A stretch of 64,000 nucleotides of DNA. It comes from CALCHA01 sp035548175 (lineage in GTDB: Bacteria; Planctomycetota; Phycisphaerae; WQYP01). Location of the stretch: positions 1-64,000 of the forward strand of contig DASZTO010000023.1 of NCBI GenBank assembly GCA_035548175.1, in the 5' to 3' direction. Positions 34,349 to 42,389 of this stretch are shown piece by piece. Position 1 is the first letter of the stretch. Each line of letters opens with the position of its first letter. Both the position numbers and the translations under genes were made by a program. The notes under the pieces were generated by a model that saw only the letters and a program-made list of their open reading frames with translations, did no database searches and was not told where the DNA came from.

Positions 34349-36289
34349 TCAGCGCGGGGAGGTGTGTGGTGCTGGGGCGGGGTCGGGAGGCGCGGTGCTG
34401 GGGCGATCCTTATATATGGATAGCCGGGCGGTGAGGATGGGGGGTGGGTCGCGGCCGGCGACGCCGATGGTGCCTTGGGGTTGGAGGCTGGCGGAGAACC
34501 GGTCGGCGACGGTGGACAATTCGTCGGGGCTGCCCAAGAGGGAGCAGGGCATGGAGAGGACGGGGGCGGTGGTGGGGCTTGCGGGGGCGGAGGCGCTGGC
34601 CTTGGCCGGGGGCGGGGGCAGGGCGGGGGTGAAGGTCCAGGCTGGCAGTGCGTGGAGGCCGCCGGTAGCTGCGGTGCGTAAGTGGACGTAGAAGAGGATG
34701 TTGTAGTAGCCGTCGCCGCGGCGGGTGGTGAAGGTTTTGGTGGTGTAGGCGGGGAGGGCGGGATCGAGGAGGGCGTCGATCTGGCGGTGGTCGATGGCGG
34801 TGATGTCGGAGGGGGCTTTGATGGGCAGGAAGACGGCGGCGGCGGCGGCTCGGCCGGCGAGGACGGTGAGGGAGAGGGTGATGCCGACCCAAGTGGCTTG
34901 TTGTAAGGTGGGGATGCGGTTGGCGTTGCGGATGGCGAGGAGGGTGATGAGGAGGCCTGCGGCGGCGATGGTGGCGGCGATGGGGACGAGGCCATGGGCT
35001 TTGGGGAGGAAGAGCGCGGCGGCGAGTGCGACGAAGCCGGCGATGGCGGGGATGATGGCCATGATGCCGGAAGCGGTGGCGAGGGCGGGGGCAAGGGGGC
35101 GGAGCTTTTCAGCGGCGCGTGGGGAGGCGATGAGGAGGGCGGCCATGAGGGTGATGGGGAAGGCGACGGCCATCATGTGGCGTGTTTGGGCACCGGGGTA
35201 GAGGTAAAAGATGACGGTGATTCCCAGGATGCCGGCGGCGGCGAAGCGGTAGAGGGCGGTGATGCGCGGCGGGGGGGGTGAGGGGTTGCCGGGGGAGGAG
35301 AGGAGTCCCGCCCAGCGAGCGACGGGGGGGAGGAGGGCGGCGAGTGCCCAGAGCGACCAGGGGAGGGTCATGGTGAAGAGTTCGGGGAGGAAGGTGGCGT
35401 ATCGGGACCATGGGAATCGTTCGGCGTAGGCTTGGGGGCGCATGACGCCGATCTCGTCGAGAGCGGTTTGTTCGCCCCAGATGTGGGTGAGGTCGTGGAG
35501 GGAGAGGTGGGTGCGGGCGAGGAGGAGGGCGACCCAGAGGAGGGTGGGTGCTGCGGAGAGGAGGATGAAGAGGAGGTGGGCTGGGGAGAGGAGGCAGCGG
35601 GCGGTTTTTCGGAGTCCGGCGTGCCAGAGGAGGAAGAGGCCGATCATGGGGTAGAACTCGAGAGGTCCGCCGGGGCCTTTGAGGAGGACGGCGAGTGCCA
35701 TGACGAGTCCGGAGGCAGTCCAGTGTGCGAGAGTTGGGCGGGTGGTGGAGGGATCACGGTCGAAGGGGTCGTACCAGAGGGCGAGGGAGAGGAGGACGAG
35801 GGAAGAGAGGGGTGCATCGATTTCGCCGAGGGTGCCCTTGTCGAGGAGGGTGGCGGAGGCGAGCCAGGCGAGTGCGGCGAGGATGCGGGCGTGCCAGGGG
35901 AGGGTGCGTCGAGCGAAGGCGAGGAGGATGAAGGCTCCGAGGAGTGCGCCGAGTGCGGAGGGGAGTCGGGTGGCCCATTGCCAGCGGGCGGCGTTTTCGT
36001 CGGAGGGGCCGCCGAGGACAGACTTGGCGCCGGCGACGAGCCAGAAATAGAGGGGGGGTTTGGAGAGATAGATTTGGCCATAGAGACGGGGGACGAGGAA
36101 GTCTCCGGTGTGGAGCATTTCCCAGGCTGGGGTGGCGCGGCGGCCTTCTTCGAGGCGGAAGTCGCGGGCGCCCAGTTCGGGGAGGTAGGCGAAGGCCCAG
36201 AGGGCGATGAGGAGGAGGATGACGACGGGGGGGCGCAGCCAGGCGGATGAGTTGGTGGCGGCGGAGAGAGCAGGCGTCGGGGTGGTCAT
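34349..36289 (-). CDS. Family 39-type membrane glycosyltransferase (ArnT/PMT-like)
   Basis: A 646-residue integral membrane protein with about a dozen hydrophobic spans in the first 500 residues. The first outer loop carries ARDFRLEEGRRA, the acidic catalytic motif of GT39/GT83 enzymes, followed by LYGQIYLSKPPLYFWL, which is characteristic of ArnT-like proteins. Such enzymes move a sugar from a polyprenyl-phosphate carrier to lipid or protein on the outer face of the membrane. The C-terminal 150 residues are outside and Pro/Ala-rich. The ATG at 36289 starts just before the first span. The family 2 transferase near 7 kb could supply such a lipid-linked sugar, but this is inference. Confidence 0.9.
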   Translation of the reverse strand: MTTPTPALSAATNSSAWLRPPVVILLLIALWAFAYLPELGARDFRLEEGRRATPAWEMLHTGDFLVPRLYGQIYLSKPPLYFWLVAGAKSVLGGPSDENAARWQWATRLPSALGALLGAFILLAFARRTLPWHARILAALAWLASATLLDKGTLGEIDAPLSSLVLLSLALWYDPFDRDPSTTRPTLAHWTASGLVMALAVLLKGPGGPLEFYPMIGLFLLWHAGLRKTARCLLSPAHLLFILLSAAPTLLWVALLLARTHLSLHDLTHIWGEQTALDEIGVMRPQAYAERFPWSRYATFLPELFTMTLPWSLWALAALLPPVARWAGLLSSPGNPSPPPPRITALYRFAAAGILGITVIFYLYPGAQTRHMMAVAFPITLMAALLIASPRAAEKLRPLAPALATASGIMAIIPAIAGFVALAAALFLPKAHGLVPIAATIAAAGLLITLLAIRNANRIPTLQQATWVGITLSLTVLAGRAAAAAVFLPIKAPSDITAIDHRQIDALLDPALPAYTTKTFTTRRGDGYYNILFYVHLRTAATGGLHALPAWTFTPALPPPPAKASASAPASPTTAPVLSMPCSLLGSPDELSTVADRFSASLQPQGTIGVAGRDPPPILTARLSIYKDRPSTAPPDPAPAPHTSPR

Positions 36290-36345
36290 GGCGATCCGTG
36301 GAGGGCGTGGTGGTGGGGGGATTGTAGAGGGAGGGTGGGGAAAGG

Positions 36346-36366
36346 CGAAAGACGAAAGACGGGAGA
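36346..36366 (+). repeat. Short heptamer repeat tract
   Basis: CGAAAGA-CGAAAGA-CGGGAGA, three units with a period of seven, between the divergent glycosyltransferase and epimerase genes. It is the shortest of the heptamer tracts in the window. Confidence 0.5.
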
Positions 36367-36406
36367 AGAGGGATGGGAGATGAGAGGAGGTCCGTCGCGC
36401 GAGGCG

Positions 36407-36435
36407 TTGGAGCGGGGGTGCGAGGCGGATACACT
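36407..36435 (+). promoter_or_regulatory. Candidate promoter of the epimerase gene
   Basis: TTGGAG (36407-36412), 17 bases, then TACACT (36430-36435), about 36 bases before the ATG at 36472. The -10 sequence is the same as that before ruvC. Confidence 0.45.
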
Positions 36436-36471
36436 GCTCGGCGGCATAGGGGCGCGTCACGGGCCTGAACG

Positions 36472-37533
36472 ATGAAGATTCTGATACTTGGAGGCACGGG
36501 GTTCACGGGGTCGCACATCGTGAGGCAGTTGGCGGCGGAGGGGCATCAGGTGTGGATGTATCACCGTGGGGAGACGGGGTTTCCGGGGGAGAGCGCGGGG
36601 GGCGTGGGGCTGCCGGCGGGGGTGAAGCATATTTATGCGGAGCTGTCGAGCCTGGCGACGTATCGGGAGGTGCTGCGGTACCTGGCGTTCGATGTGGTGA
36701 TTCACATGCGGGCGATGAGCGGGATGGATGCGCGTTCGGCGATCGATGTATTTTCGGGGCATACGGGGCGGATGGTGGTGGCGTCGAGCCAGGATGTGTA
36801 TGCGGCGTTTGGGGGGCTGCTGAAGAAGGAGCAGGTGGCGCCGTCGTCGGCGGTGATCCGGGAGGACTCGCCGGTGCGGACGAGCACGTATATGTACGGG
36901 GGATTTTACGAGAAGCTGGATGTGGAGCGGGCGTTTGAGGAGGCATCGGCGGGGATGCCGGTGACGATTCTGCGGATGTGTGCGACGTATGGGGCGGGGG
37001 ATCCGCGGCAGCGATTTTTTGCGCATGTGAAGCGGATGGAGGACGGGCGGAGGGCGATTTTGTTTGAGCCGGCGGCGGGGAGTTTTCGCTGGACGCATGG
37101 GTATGTGGAGAACGTGGCGCGGGCGTATGTGCTGGCGGCGACGAAGGCGGAGGCGGCGAATCGGATTTACAACGTGGGGGAAGTGAAGACGCCGACGCAG
37201 GCGGAGCGGGTGCATGCGATTGGGCGTGCGGCGGGGTGGCGCGGGCAGGTGATCGTGGTGCCGCGGGAGGAAGCGCCGGGGCATCTGCTGCGGGATGTGG
37301 ATTTTCGGCATGATGTGGTGATGGATTCGACGGCGATTCGGCGGGAGCTGGGGTATGAGGAGATCGTGTCGTATGAGGAGGGGCTGAAGCGGACGGTGGA
37401 GTGGCAGCGGACGGTGTGTCCGGTGGATGCGGATTTGCGGCAGTTTGATTATGCGGGGGAGGACCGGGTGCTGGAGGGGCTGGGGATGGAAGTCGATGGC
37501 TACGGAAAGCAGGGCCGCACGACGACGACGTAA
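36472..37533 (+). CDS. NAD-dependent epimerase/dehydratase family protein
   Basis: A 353-residue Rossmann protein of the atypical SDR group. It has the nucleotide-binding start MKILILGGTGFTGSHIV, VVIHMRAMSGMDA, MVVASSQDVYAAFGG and ILRMCATYGAGDPRQRFF, and a C-terminal half with RWTHGYVENVARAYVLAA as in many nucleoside-sugar epimerases. The usual Tyr-x-x-x-Lys may be YGGFYEK (around residues 143-149). Substrate unknown. The last residues (RTTTT) are coded by an ACG repeat that continues into the repeat-rich gap. It is divergent from the GT39-type gene. Confidence 0.82.
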   Translation: MKILILGGTGFTGSHIVRQLAAEGHQVWMYHRGETGFPGESAGGVGLPAGVKHIYAELSSLATYREVLRYLAFDVVIHMRAMSGMDARSAIDVFSGHTGRMVVASSQDVYAAFGGLLKKEQVAPSSAVIREDSPVRTSTYMYGGFYEKLDVERAFEEASAGMPVTILRMCATYGAGDPRQRFFAHVKRMEDGRRAILFEPAAGSFRWTHGYVENVARAYVLAATKAEAANRIYNVGEVKTPTQAERVHAIGRAAGWRGQVIVVPREEAPGHLLRDVDFRHDVVMDSTAIRRELGYEEIVSYEEGLKRTVEWQRTVCPVDADLRQFDYAGEDRVLEGLGMEVDGYGKQGRTTTT

Positions 37534-38054
37534 ATGGCCACGAAAGGCAGGGCGCGGCGAAGCCGCAACCAAAAAAACCACGGAGTACACTGAGGGCACG
37601 GAGAGACGACGACGACGCTCCCCACCCACCGACGACGACGACGCAAATTAGCCACGACAGGCACCAAAGACACGAAAGCTGTGATCTAAAGAATCTTGTT
37701 GCGGAGCGAAGAATTGGCGCGATGGTAGCACGAAAAGCACGAAAGGTGATGACGGGAATTGTCCACGAATGTGCACAAATTTACACGAATGGACGTGTGG
37801 GAATGAATGGGGCGGGAAGTGAGTGCCGATGGAGGATGTGATTGGATTGGGGTGGGAAAACCTGTAGTTGCAGGAAAGACGCGAAAGTGAACGGAATGGG
37901 TGAGGGTGTTTTTTTTGCGGACAGGGGCGGGAGTGGGGAGGGTGGGGAAGGTCCGAGAAGGTGAATCGGGGGGGGTTGTGGTTGCGTGGGGCGGAATTGG
38001 GGGTAGGTTTCAGTAACAGGTTTCGGTCGGTTCAGGGTGCAGTGAGGCAGGCGT
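37534..38054 (+). repeat. Intergenic cluster of CACGAAG/CACGGAG-type repeats
   Basis: About 520 bases without a gene. CACGGAG, CACTGAG and CACGGAG are spaced about nine bases apart at 37579-37603. Further right are CACGAC, CACCAAAG, CACGAAAG, two more CACGAAA units (37,729-37,745) and CACGAATG/CACAAAT/CACGAATG (37,763-37,790). GAC triplet runs lie between them. No protein is predicted; the right end must hold the promoter of the metalloprotease gene. Confidence 0.75.
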
Positions 38055-38843
38055 ATGCGGATGTGGATGGCGGCGGCGCTTTCGGCGGCGGTGGTGGGGT
38101 TGGGGGCGGTGCGCGCGGGGTTTGGGTTTTCGATTACGCCGGAGTTTGTGGATGGGGCGGGGCAGACGTGGGATGGCACGGAGGAGGCGGTGGTGGAGGC
38201 GGCGATCGACAGTTGGACGAGCCGGCTGGAGGTGCCGGCGGGGCAGGCTGAGAGCACGAGCATGACGTTTGAGTTTGTGCATGGAAACGGGGAGCTGGCG
38301 TCGTGGACGGGGAATCCGGTGTCGAGCGCGACGGGGTCGTATGTGACGACGCCGGGGGTGGATCATGTGATTGATATCAACGTGGACTTGATGGATCCGA
38401 TCCTGACGAATCATCTGGTGTTCACGCTGGGGGATGTGCCGTTTGATGACTGGGATGCGCTGAGCGTGTTGCGGCATGAGATCGGGCATGCGATGGGGTT
38501 CAACACGGTGTACGACGATGACGGCGGCAGCGAGTGGTTGCGGCATGTCACGATCGATGGGAGCAATGCGACGTTTGACGCCGGGGGACTGAACCTGGCG
38601 TTGGATGGATCGGGGGATGTGGTGCACCTGTCGGGGACGGGGCAGATTGCGGATGATTTGATGTCGGCGTTTTTGCCGAACGGAACGCGGAAGGATGTCA
38701 GCGCGGATGATATGAATGCGTTGGTGCTGGCGTATGGGTACACGGTGGTGCCTGAGCCGGGGACGGTGGGGGTGGCGGTGGCGGGGGTGGTGGGGATGCT
38801 GTTGCGGCGGCGGCGAGGGGGGGAAATGGTAAATGGTAAATAG
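38055..38843 (+). CDS. Secreted zinc metalloprotease-like PEP-CTERM protein
   Basis: A 262-residue exported protein: signal peptide (1 to about 22), a domain with the zinc motif HEIGHAMGFN (H141, E142, H145), then a PEP-CTERM tail VPEPGTVGVAVAG...RRRR. The position of the third ligand in metzincins (HExxHxxGxxH/D) is Thr151, so zinc may use another residue as in other HEIGH-type secreted proteases. DDLMSAFLPNGTRKDVSADDMNAL matches the matrixin-like stretch after the active site. Beyond RRRR, the last residues GGEMVNGK come from a heptamer repeat that has invaded the 3' end. It is convergent with rsgA. Confidence 0.87.
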   Translation: MRMWMAAALSAAVVGLGAVRAGFGFSITPEFVDGAGQTWDGTEEAVVEAAIDSWTSRLEVPAGQAESTSMTFEFVHGNGELASWTGNPVSSATGSYVTTPGVDHVIDINVDLMDPILTNHLVFTLGDVPFDDWDALSVLRHEIGHAMGFNTVYDDDGGSEWLRHVTIDGSNATFDAGGLNLALDGSGDVVHLSGTGQIADDLMSAFLPNGTRKDVSADDMNALVLAYGYTVVPEPGTVGVAVAGVVGMLLRRRRGGEMVNGK

Positions 38844-38932
38844 TAAATAGTAATTGGCTGACGCTGGAAAATGGGGCGCCCATCCGACGCGGCAGCGAAT
38901 TACCAATTACCAATTACCCATTACCAATTACT
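38824..38932. repeat. Inverted pair of heptamer tracts between convergent genes
   Basis: The left tract (38824-38858) is AAATGGT twice, AAATAGT twice, then AATTGGC. The right tract (38898-38932) is AATTACC three times, CATTACC, AATTACT. The right is broadly the reverse complement of the left. The left includes the stop of the PEP-CTERM metalloprotease gene and the right includes the rsgA stop. Paired in RNA it could form a terminator-like hairpin for both genes. Confidence 0.8.
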
Positions 38933-40022
38933 TCGATCCTCGTCGGCTGCGCCGATGTTTTTCGGCTTGCGCGGCGGCGGCGCGTTTTTCGAGTTTTTTT
39001 TGTTTGCGTTCGGCGATGCGGTTTTCGCGTTGGGCCATGGCGGCGACTTCGCGGTGGAGCTTCATGTAATTTTCGAGGCGGGAGGGATCCAGCGAGCCGG
39101 CGTCGAGGGCGGCGCGGATGGCGCAGGCGGGTTCGTTTTGGTGGCGGCAGTTGGTGAATTTGCATTGGGCGGCGAGGGCGTCGATGTCGGAGAAGGTGTG
39201 GATGAGGGCGTCGGTGGCTTCGCCGAGTGCGAGGCCGCGGAGACCGGGGGTGTCGATGATGAGGCCGCCGGTGGTGGTGCGGACGAGGTGGCGGAAGGTG
39301 GTGCAGTGGCGACCTTTGTCGTCGAATTCGCGGGCTTCCATCATGTCCTGGATGTCGGCGTCGGCGAGTGTGTTGACGAGGGTGGACTTGCCGATGCCGG
39401 AGGAACCGAGGATGACGGCGGTGGTTCCGGGGGCGAGGTAATGGCGGATGGGGTCGAGGGAGGCGGGCGATTTGACGCTGATGGCGTGGAGGGGGGCGTC
39501 GCCGGCGACGGCGCGGGTTTGGTCGAGGAAGGGCTGGGGGTTTTCGCAGAGGTCGGCTTTGGTGAGGAGGATGATGGGGCGTGCGCCGGATTCGCGGGCG
39601 AGGGTGAGGTAGCGTTCGAGGCGGCGGAGGTTGAAGTTTTCGTTGAGGGAGGCGCCGAGGAAGGCGAAGTCGATGTTGGTGGCGAGGAGCTGCTCGTCGG
39701 CGGGGAGTCGGCGGATGAGGGCGGTTTTTCGCGGGAGGATGCGGGTGATTTGCGCGGGGCCGCCGTGGCGTTTGTGGGCGAGACCGCGGAGGAGAACCCA
39801 GTCGCCGACGGCGGGGAAATCGGCGCGGAGGACGGCGGTGTGGCGGATTTTGCCGGAGATTTCGGCCCAGATGGGGCCGTGGGCGGATTGGACGAGGTAG
39901 GCTTCCTTGTGCTCCTGGACGACGCGCGCGACGGCGGCGGGGAATTCGTCGGGGGCGAGGAGGGCGGCGAAGTGGGGGGACCAGCCGTAGGTTTGGAGGT
40001 GGTTAAGGTGCGAGTCAGGCAT
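38928..40022 (-). CDS. rsgA: Ribosome small subunit-dependent GTPase A
   Basis: RsgA is a late 30S assembly GTPase. The 364-residue protein has the OB domain (about 40-110) and a circularly permuted GTPase domain with motifs in the order TKAD (G4, 154-157), GSSGIGKST (G1, 206-214), TT...(G2), IIDTPGLR (G3). The zinc knuckle C-x4-NCRHQNEPAC and a highly basic C-terminal tail follow. It starts eight bases inside the end of the TOPRIM-like gene, so it is translated from the same mRNA as the AAA/TOPRIM-like pair, an odd place for a housekeeping gene. Confidence 0.94.
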   Translation of the reverse strand: MPDSHLNHLQTYGWSPHFAALLAPDEFPAAVARVVQEHKEAYLVQSAHGPIWAEISGKIRHTAVLRADFPAVGDWVLLRGLAHKRHGGPAQITRILPRKTALIRRLPADEQLLATNIDFAFLGASLNENFNLRRLERYLTLARESGARPIILLTKADLCENPQPFLDQTRAVAGDAPLHAISVKSPASLDPIRHYLAPGTTAVILGSSGIGKSTLVNTLADADIQDMMEAREFDDKGRHCTTFRHLVRTTTGGLIIDTPGLRGLALGEATDALIHTFSDIDALAAQCKFTNCRHQNEPACAIRAALDAGSLDPSRLENYMKLHREVAAMAQRENRIAERKQKKLEKRAAAAQAEKHRRSRRGSK

Positions 40023-40653
40023 GCCAAGCCCTTACGGAGTCGAGGAGCGCTCCGAAGCCGATGGGAAAGGAGCGTTGGAGGAAATCGAGGTCATGAATGG
40101 CCTTTTGCATGCAAGCGATCATGCATTCGTTTTCCAACTGGATGGAAGGGCGGTCGGTGCCGTAGACGAGCTTCTTGAGTTCAGAACGGCTGAACGGCGG
40201 ACGAGGCGATTGTAGCCGGCGAGCCCATGCGTGTTCACTGATTCCCTGGTGGGTGGTGGCGAGGAGCCACGCTTCGAGAGCGGGTGAGGCGATTCCGAAA
40301 ATGAGGTGGGGCACGGCGCGCCCGGGGATTGCGGAGAGCTGATTGCAGGTGATTTTGGCAATTTGGCGCAGGCTGCAGAAGCGGCAGTCGGAATATTGCG
40401 CAGGCGAGGGGTCGTGGGACGGATCGTGCAGTGGGCTGTCGTCCGAATCGACAACAAAAGCCACGGCGTCGGCATTGGTCTGGTAGTACAAGTGCTTGAT
40501 GACGGCGGGAAGGATATTGCGGACGAACGGCCAACCGCGGGCGCGGAGTTGGAAGAGCTCGACGACCTCTGTGGGCTGCCCCTTGATGGCATCGATAAGG
40601 ATGCGGATGGCGGCCTCGTCGGCAGAGGATTCGCTGAGGATGGCGAGTTTCAT
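40015..40653 (-). CDS. TOPRIM-like protein paired with AAA ATPase
   Basis: A 212-residue protein of unrecognised family. Its first half has the hallmarks of a small TOPRIM fold: a first strand ending in an acidic residue (KLAILSESSADEAAI, E8) and a later strand with adjacent acids (AVAFVVDSDDSP, D69-D72). A Cys pair DCRFCSL and a conserved-looking VPHLIFGIASPALEAWLLA follow; AWLLA near a Glu is seen in DUF4276-type proteins that accompany ATPases. The start ATG overlaps the ATPase stop (ATGA), so the two are a translational unit. TOPRIM nucleases with OLD-like ATPases act in phage defence (for example OLD, Gabija and PARIS), but this assignment is inference. Confidence 0.7.
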   Translation of the reverse strand: MKLAILSESSADEAAIRILIDAIKGQPTEVVELFQLRARGWPFVRNILPAVIKHLYYQTNADAVAFVVDSDDSPLHDPSHDPSPAQYSDCRFCSLRQIAKITCNQLSAIPGRAVPHLIFGIASPALEAWLLATTHQGISEHAWARRLQSPRPPFSRSELKKLVYGTDRPSIQLENECMIACMQKAIHDLDFLQRSFPIGFGALLDSVRAWHA

Positions 40654-41624
40654 GAAGCGGCCGGGACTCCGCCGAGGATGCCGCTGTACCAGGCGTCGCC
40701 GAGGGAGGCGTTATCGATGATGTCGGCGAAATGCGGGAGGTCGGAAAGGCGCTTGAAAATGGCACCGTCGGGTGTCAATTCAGAGAGCACGACATCTTCG
40801 GGATGGTCGCGGTAGAAATCGAGGAGGTAGGGGGAATGGGTTGTACAAATGACTTGCGTGGGTTTGCGTGTGTCGCCGACGGCTTCGGGGAAGGCGAGTC
40901 GCTGGATAGCGTCATAGACGTTGCGGAGGAGTCGCGGGTGGATGCCGCGGTCGGGTTCTTCGAGGCAGAGGATGTCGGGCGGTGACGGGTTATAGGCGAT
41001 GGTAAGGATCGCCAGGGCGAGCAGGATGCCGTGTGACAGTGCCGACGCGGGGAGGATGTGTCGATCGCGCGCGTGGCGCAGCATGAACTGGCGCTGGTTG
41101 GGCGCCGGCGTGTCAAAGAGGATGCGGTCGAATTGAGGCAGCCATCTGCGCAACTCGTCGTTGAGGGCATCAAATTGCTCGGGAAATCGGTCTTGGAGGT
41201 GGGTCAGAACAGCGGCGAGGTTTGCACCATTTTCCGCCAGTTCCGGGTGGGGCTGCAGGGAGACGGGTGTGGCAAGGGCGGCGGGGTCCAAGGAAAAGAG
41301 CCGGAGTATAGGGCGGGGGCTTATTTGTTCCGGCGTGCCGATCTGCCTCCTCGGTTGGCGCTCACCGGAGCGTAGCAGCACCGGCGGTCGAGCGGGGTCC
41401 TCGAATGTTGCCACTATCTCCGTGGCGGCGTTCTCGTCATTTTTGGAATCCGCGGAGAGGTCTCGTCGACCAACGGACGCGCCGTCGGTACAGAGCAGTT
41501 TGAGACCCTGTAGCGCCGTGGATTTCCCGCTGCTATTGGGCCCGAGGATGAGCGTGGAGCGCGTGAGTGGGAGGGTGGTGTCGCGCAGGATGCGGAAGTT
41601 TTTGAAGCGGACGGAAGTCAGCAT
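40650..41624 (-). CDS. AAA family ATPase (OLD/RecF-like)
   Basis: A 324-residue ABC-type AAA ATPase without a coiled-coil insertion. It has the N-terminal strand TSVRFKNFRILRDTTLPL, Walker A GPNSSGKST (28-36), a signature-like SALSHGILLALAIL (about 194-207), Walker B DILCLEEPDRGIHP (217-230) and the H-switch His263 (CTTHSPYLLDFYRD). This is the layout of the AAA_15/AAA_21 ATPases in OLD-type and other defence modules. The C-terminal TOPRIM domain of true OLD proteins is absent; a separate TOPRIM-like gene follows with a four-base overlap. The ATG at 41624 has GAGG four bases upstream. Confidence 0.88.
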   Translation of the reverse strand: MLTSVRFKNFRILRDTTLPLTRSTLILGPNSSGKSTALQGLKLLCTDGASVGRRDLSADSKNDENAATEIVATFEDPARPPVLLRSGERQPRRQIGTPEQISPRPILRLFSLDPAALATPVSLQPHPELAENGANLAAVLTHLQDRFPEQFDALNDELRRWLPQFDRILFDTPAPNQRQFMLRHARDRHILPASALSHGILLALAILTIAYNPSPPDILCLEEPDRGIHPRLLRNVYDAIQRLAFPEAVGDTRKPTQVICTTHSPYLLDFYRDHPEDVVLSELTPDGAIFKRLSDLPHFADIIDNASLGDAWYSGILGGVPAAS

Positions 41625-41657
41625 GGTTGCCTCGATGGGTGTTGGTTGAATTGTAGC

Positions 41658-41702
41658 AAAAAAAAGAGGCGGGCGTGGCGTTGTAGGGAACGGCACGCCC
41701 GC
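41658..41702 (-). terminator. Intrinsic terminator after the CBM48 gene
   Basis: A perfect nine-base stem (41669-41677 with 41694-41702) is followed on the minus strand by CTC and eight T. It lies between the CBM48 gene and the AAA ATPase gene and implies that the AAA/TOPRIM-like/rsgA unit has its own promoter. Confidence 0.85.
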
Positions 41703-41742
41703 TGGCGGAGGAGGAAAGCGAGTTGGGGGAGACGGGGCGCGC

Positions 41743-42090
41743 TCAGGCGACGCGGCGGGTGGGATTGTGGGTGGGAAGAGGGTCGGGGTGGTGGAGGGCG
41801 AGGGCGGGGTGGGGGGTGAGGGTGGGGGCCTGGTCCGGGGAGTCGGGGACCCAGAGGACGGAGCCGTTGGCGAGGATGCGGGAGCGGAGGGCGCCGGCGG
41901 CGTCGTCGAGGATGAAGAAAGCGTAGCGGTGTTTGCCTGGAGGCAGGTCGATGATGCGTTCCCAGAGGTCGGGGGAGACCTCGACGAGGGGGTGGGCGCT
42001 GGAGTGCCAGCGGTTGAAATCGCCGACGATGGAGACTTGCTGTGCGTCGGGGACGCGGATGCGGATGGTGTAGGGAGTGAAGGTGGCCAT
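41743..42090 (-). CDS. Stand-alone glycogen-binding (CBM48) domain protein
   Basis: A 115-residue protein of which residues 1 to about 85 match the AMPK/isoamylase-N type CBM48 fold: YTIRIRVPDAQQVSIVGDFNRWHSSAHPL (conserved GDFNxW), WERIIDLPPGKHRYAFFILDD. Such domains bind alpha-glucan. It has no enzyme domain, and no glycogen gene is adjacent; the Pro/His-rich tail is low complexity. Stand-alone CBM48 proteins exist in several bacteria and may link other proteins to glycogen. A strong terminator follows the gene. Confidence 0.85.
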   Translation of the reverse strand: MATFTPYTIRIRVPDAQQVSIVGDFNRWHSSAHPLVEVSPDLWERIIDLPPGKHRYAFFILDDAAGALRSRILANGSVLWVPDSPDQAPTLTPHPALALHHPDPLPTHNPTRRVA

Positions 42091-42347
42091 GGGAAGCTCC
42101 GGGGAAAGCGGGTATCCGCCGTCGGGTGAGCGATGGCGGGAGGATAGTGTGGATGTACGAAGAGGGTATGAGCGGCGGATGGGGGGACGGTTAGCGGGGA
42201 CAGGAGCGCATTCGACCGCAGCCGGGGCGGGTGGGGAGGATGGAGGAAGGGAGACTCATTGGCTAGTATTCCTATAGGTTTTGAAGGATATCGAGTTTAA
42301 TGGAGGTTGTCAAGGTCGGGGACGCGGTGAAAAGGGTGGGGATCGGA

Positions 42348-42353
42348 TACACT
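42348..42353 (+). promoter_or_regulatory. -10 box (TACACT) upstream of tyrA
   Basis: TACACT followed by GCGG, the same -10 as before ruvC and the epimerase gene. It lies inside the longest open frame for tyrA (ATG 42300), which argues that the true start is the later ATG at 42390. Confidence 0.4.
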
Positions 42354-42389
42354 GCGGGATACGGGCTGGAGCGGGCGGGTGTATTGGAG

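Noticed and set aside
38898..38932. CRISPR-like array of short repeats
   Set aside because: The units are only seven bases with no spacers and no cas genes nearby; these are simple heptamer tandem repeats.
38871..40178. A 435-codon plus-strand open frame over rsgA
   Set aside because: It is antisense to a complete rsgA with all GTPase motifs and consists mostly of Gly, Glu, Val and Ala.
40015..41624. Calling the AAA/TOPRIM-like pair a known named defence system
   Set aside because: Motifs support the two folds but not identity with OLD, Gabija or PARIS; sizes and arrangement differ, so no system name is given.
42300..42389. A longer tyrA starting at the ATG at 42300
   Set aside because: The extra 30 residues are unlike the family and contain a likely -10 box; kept only as an alternative.
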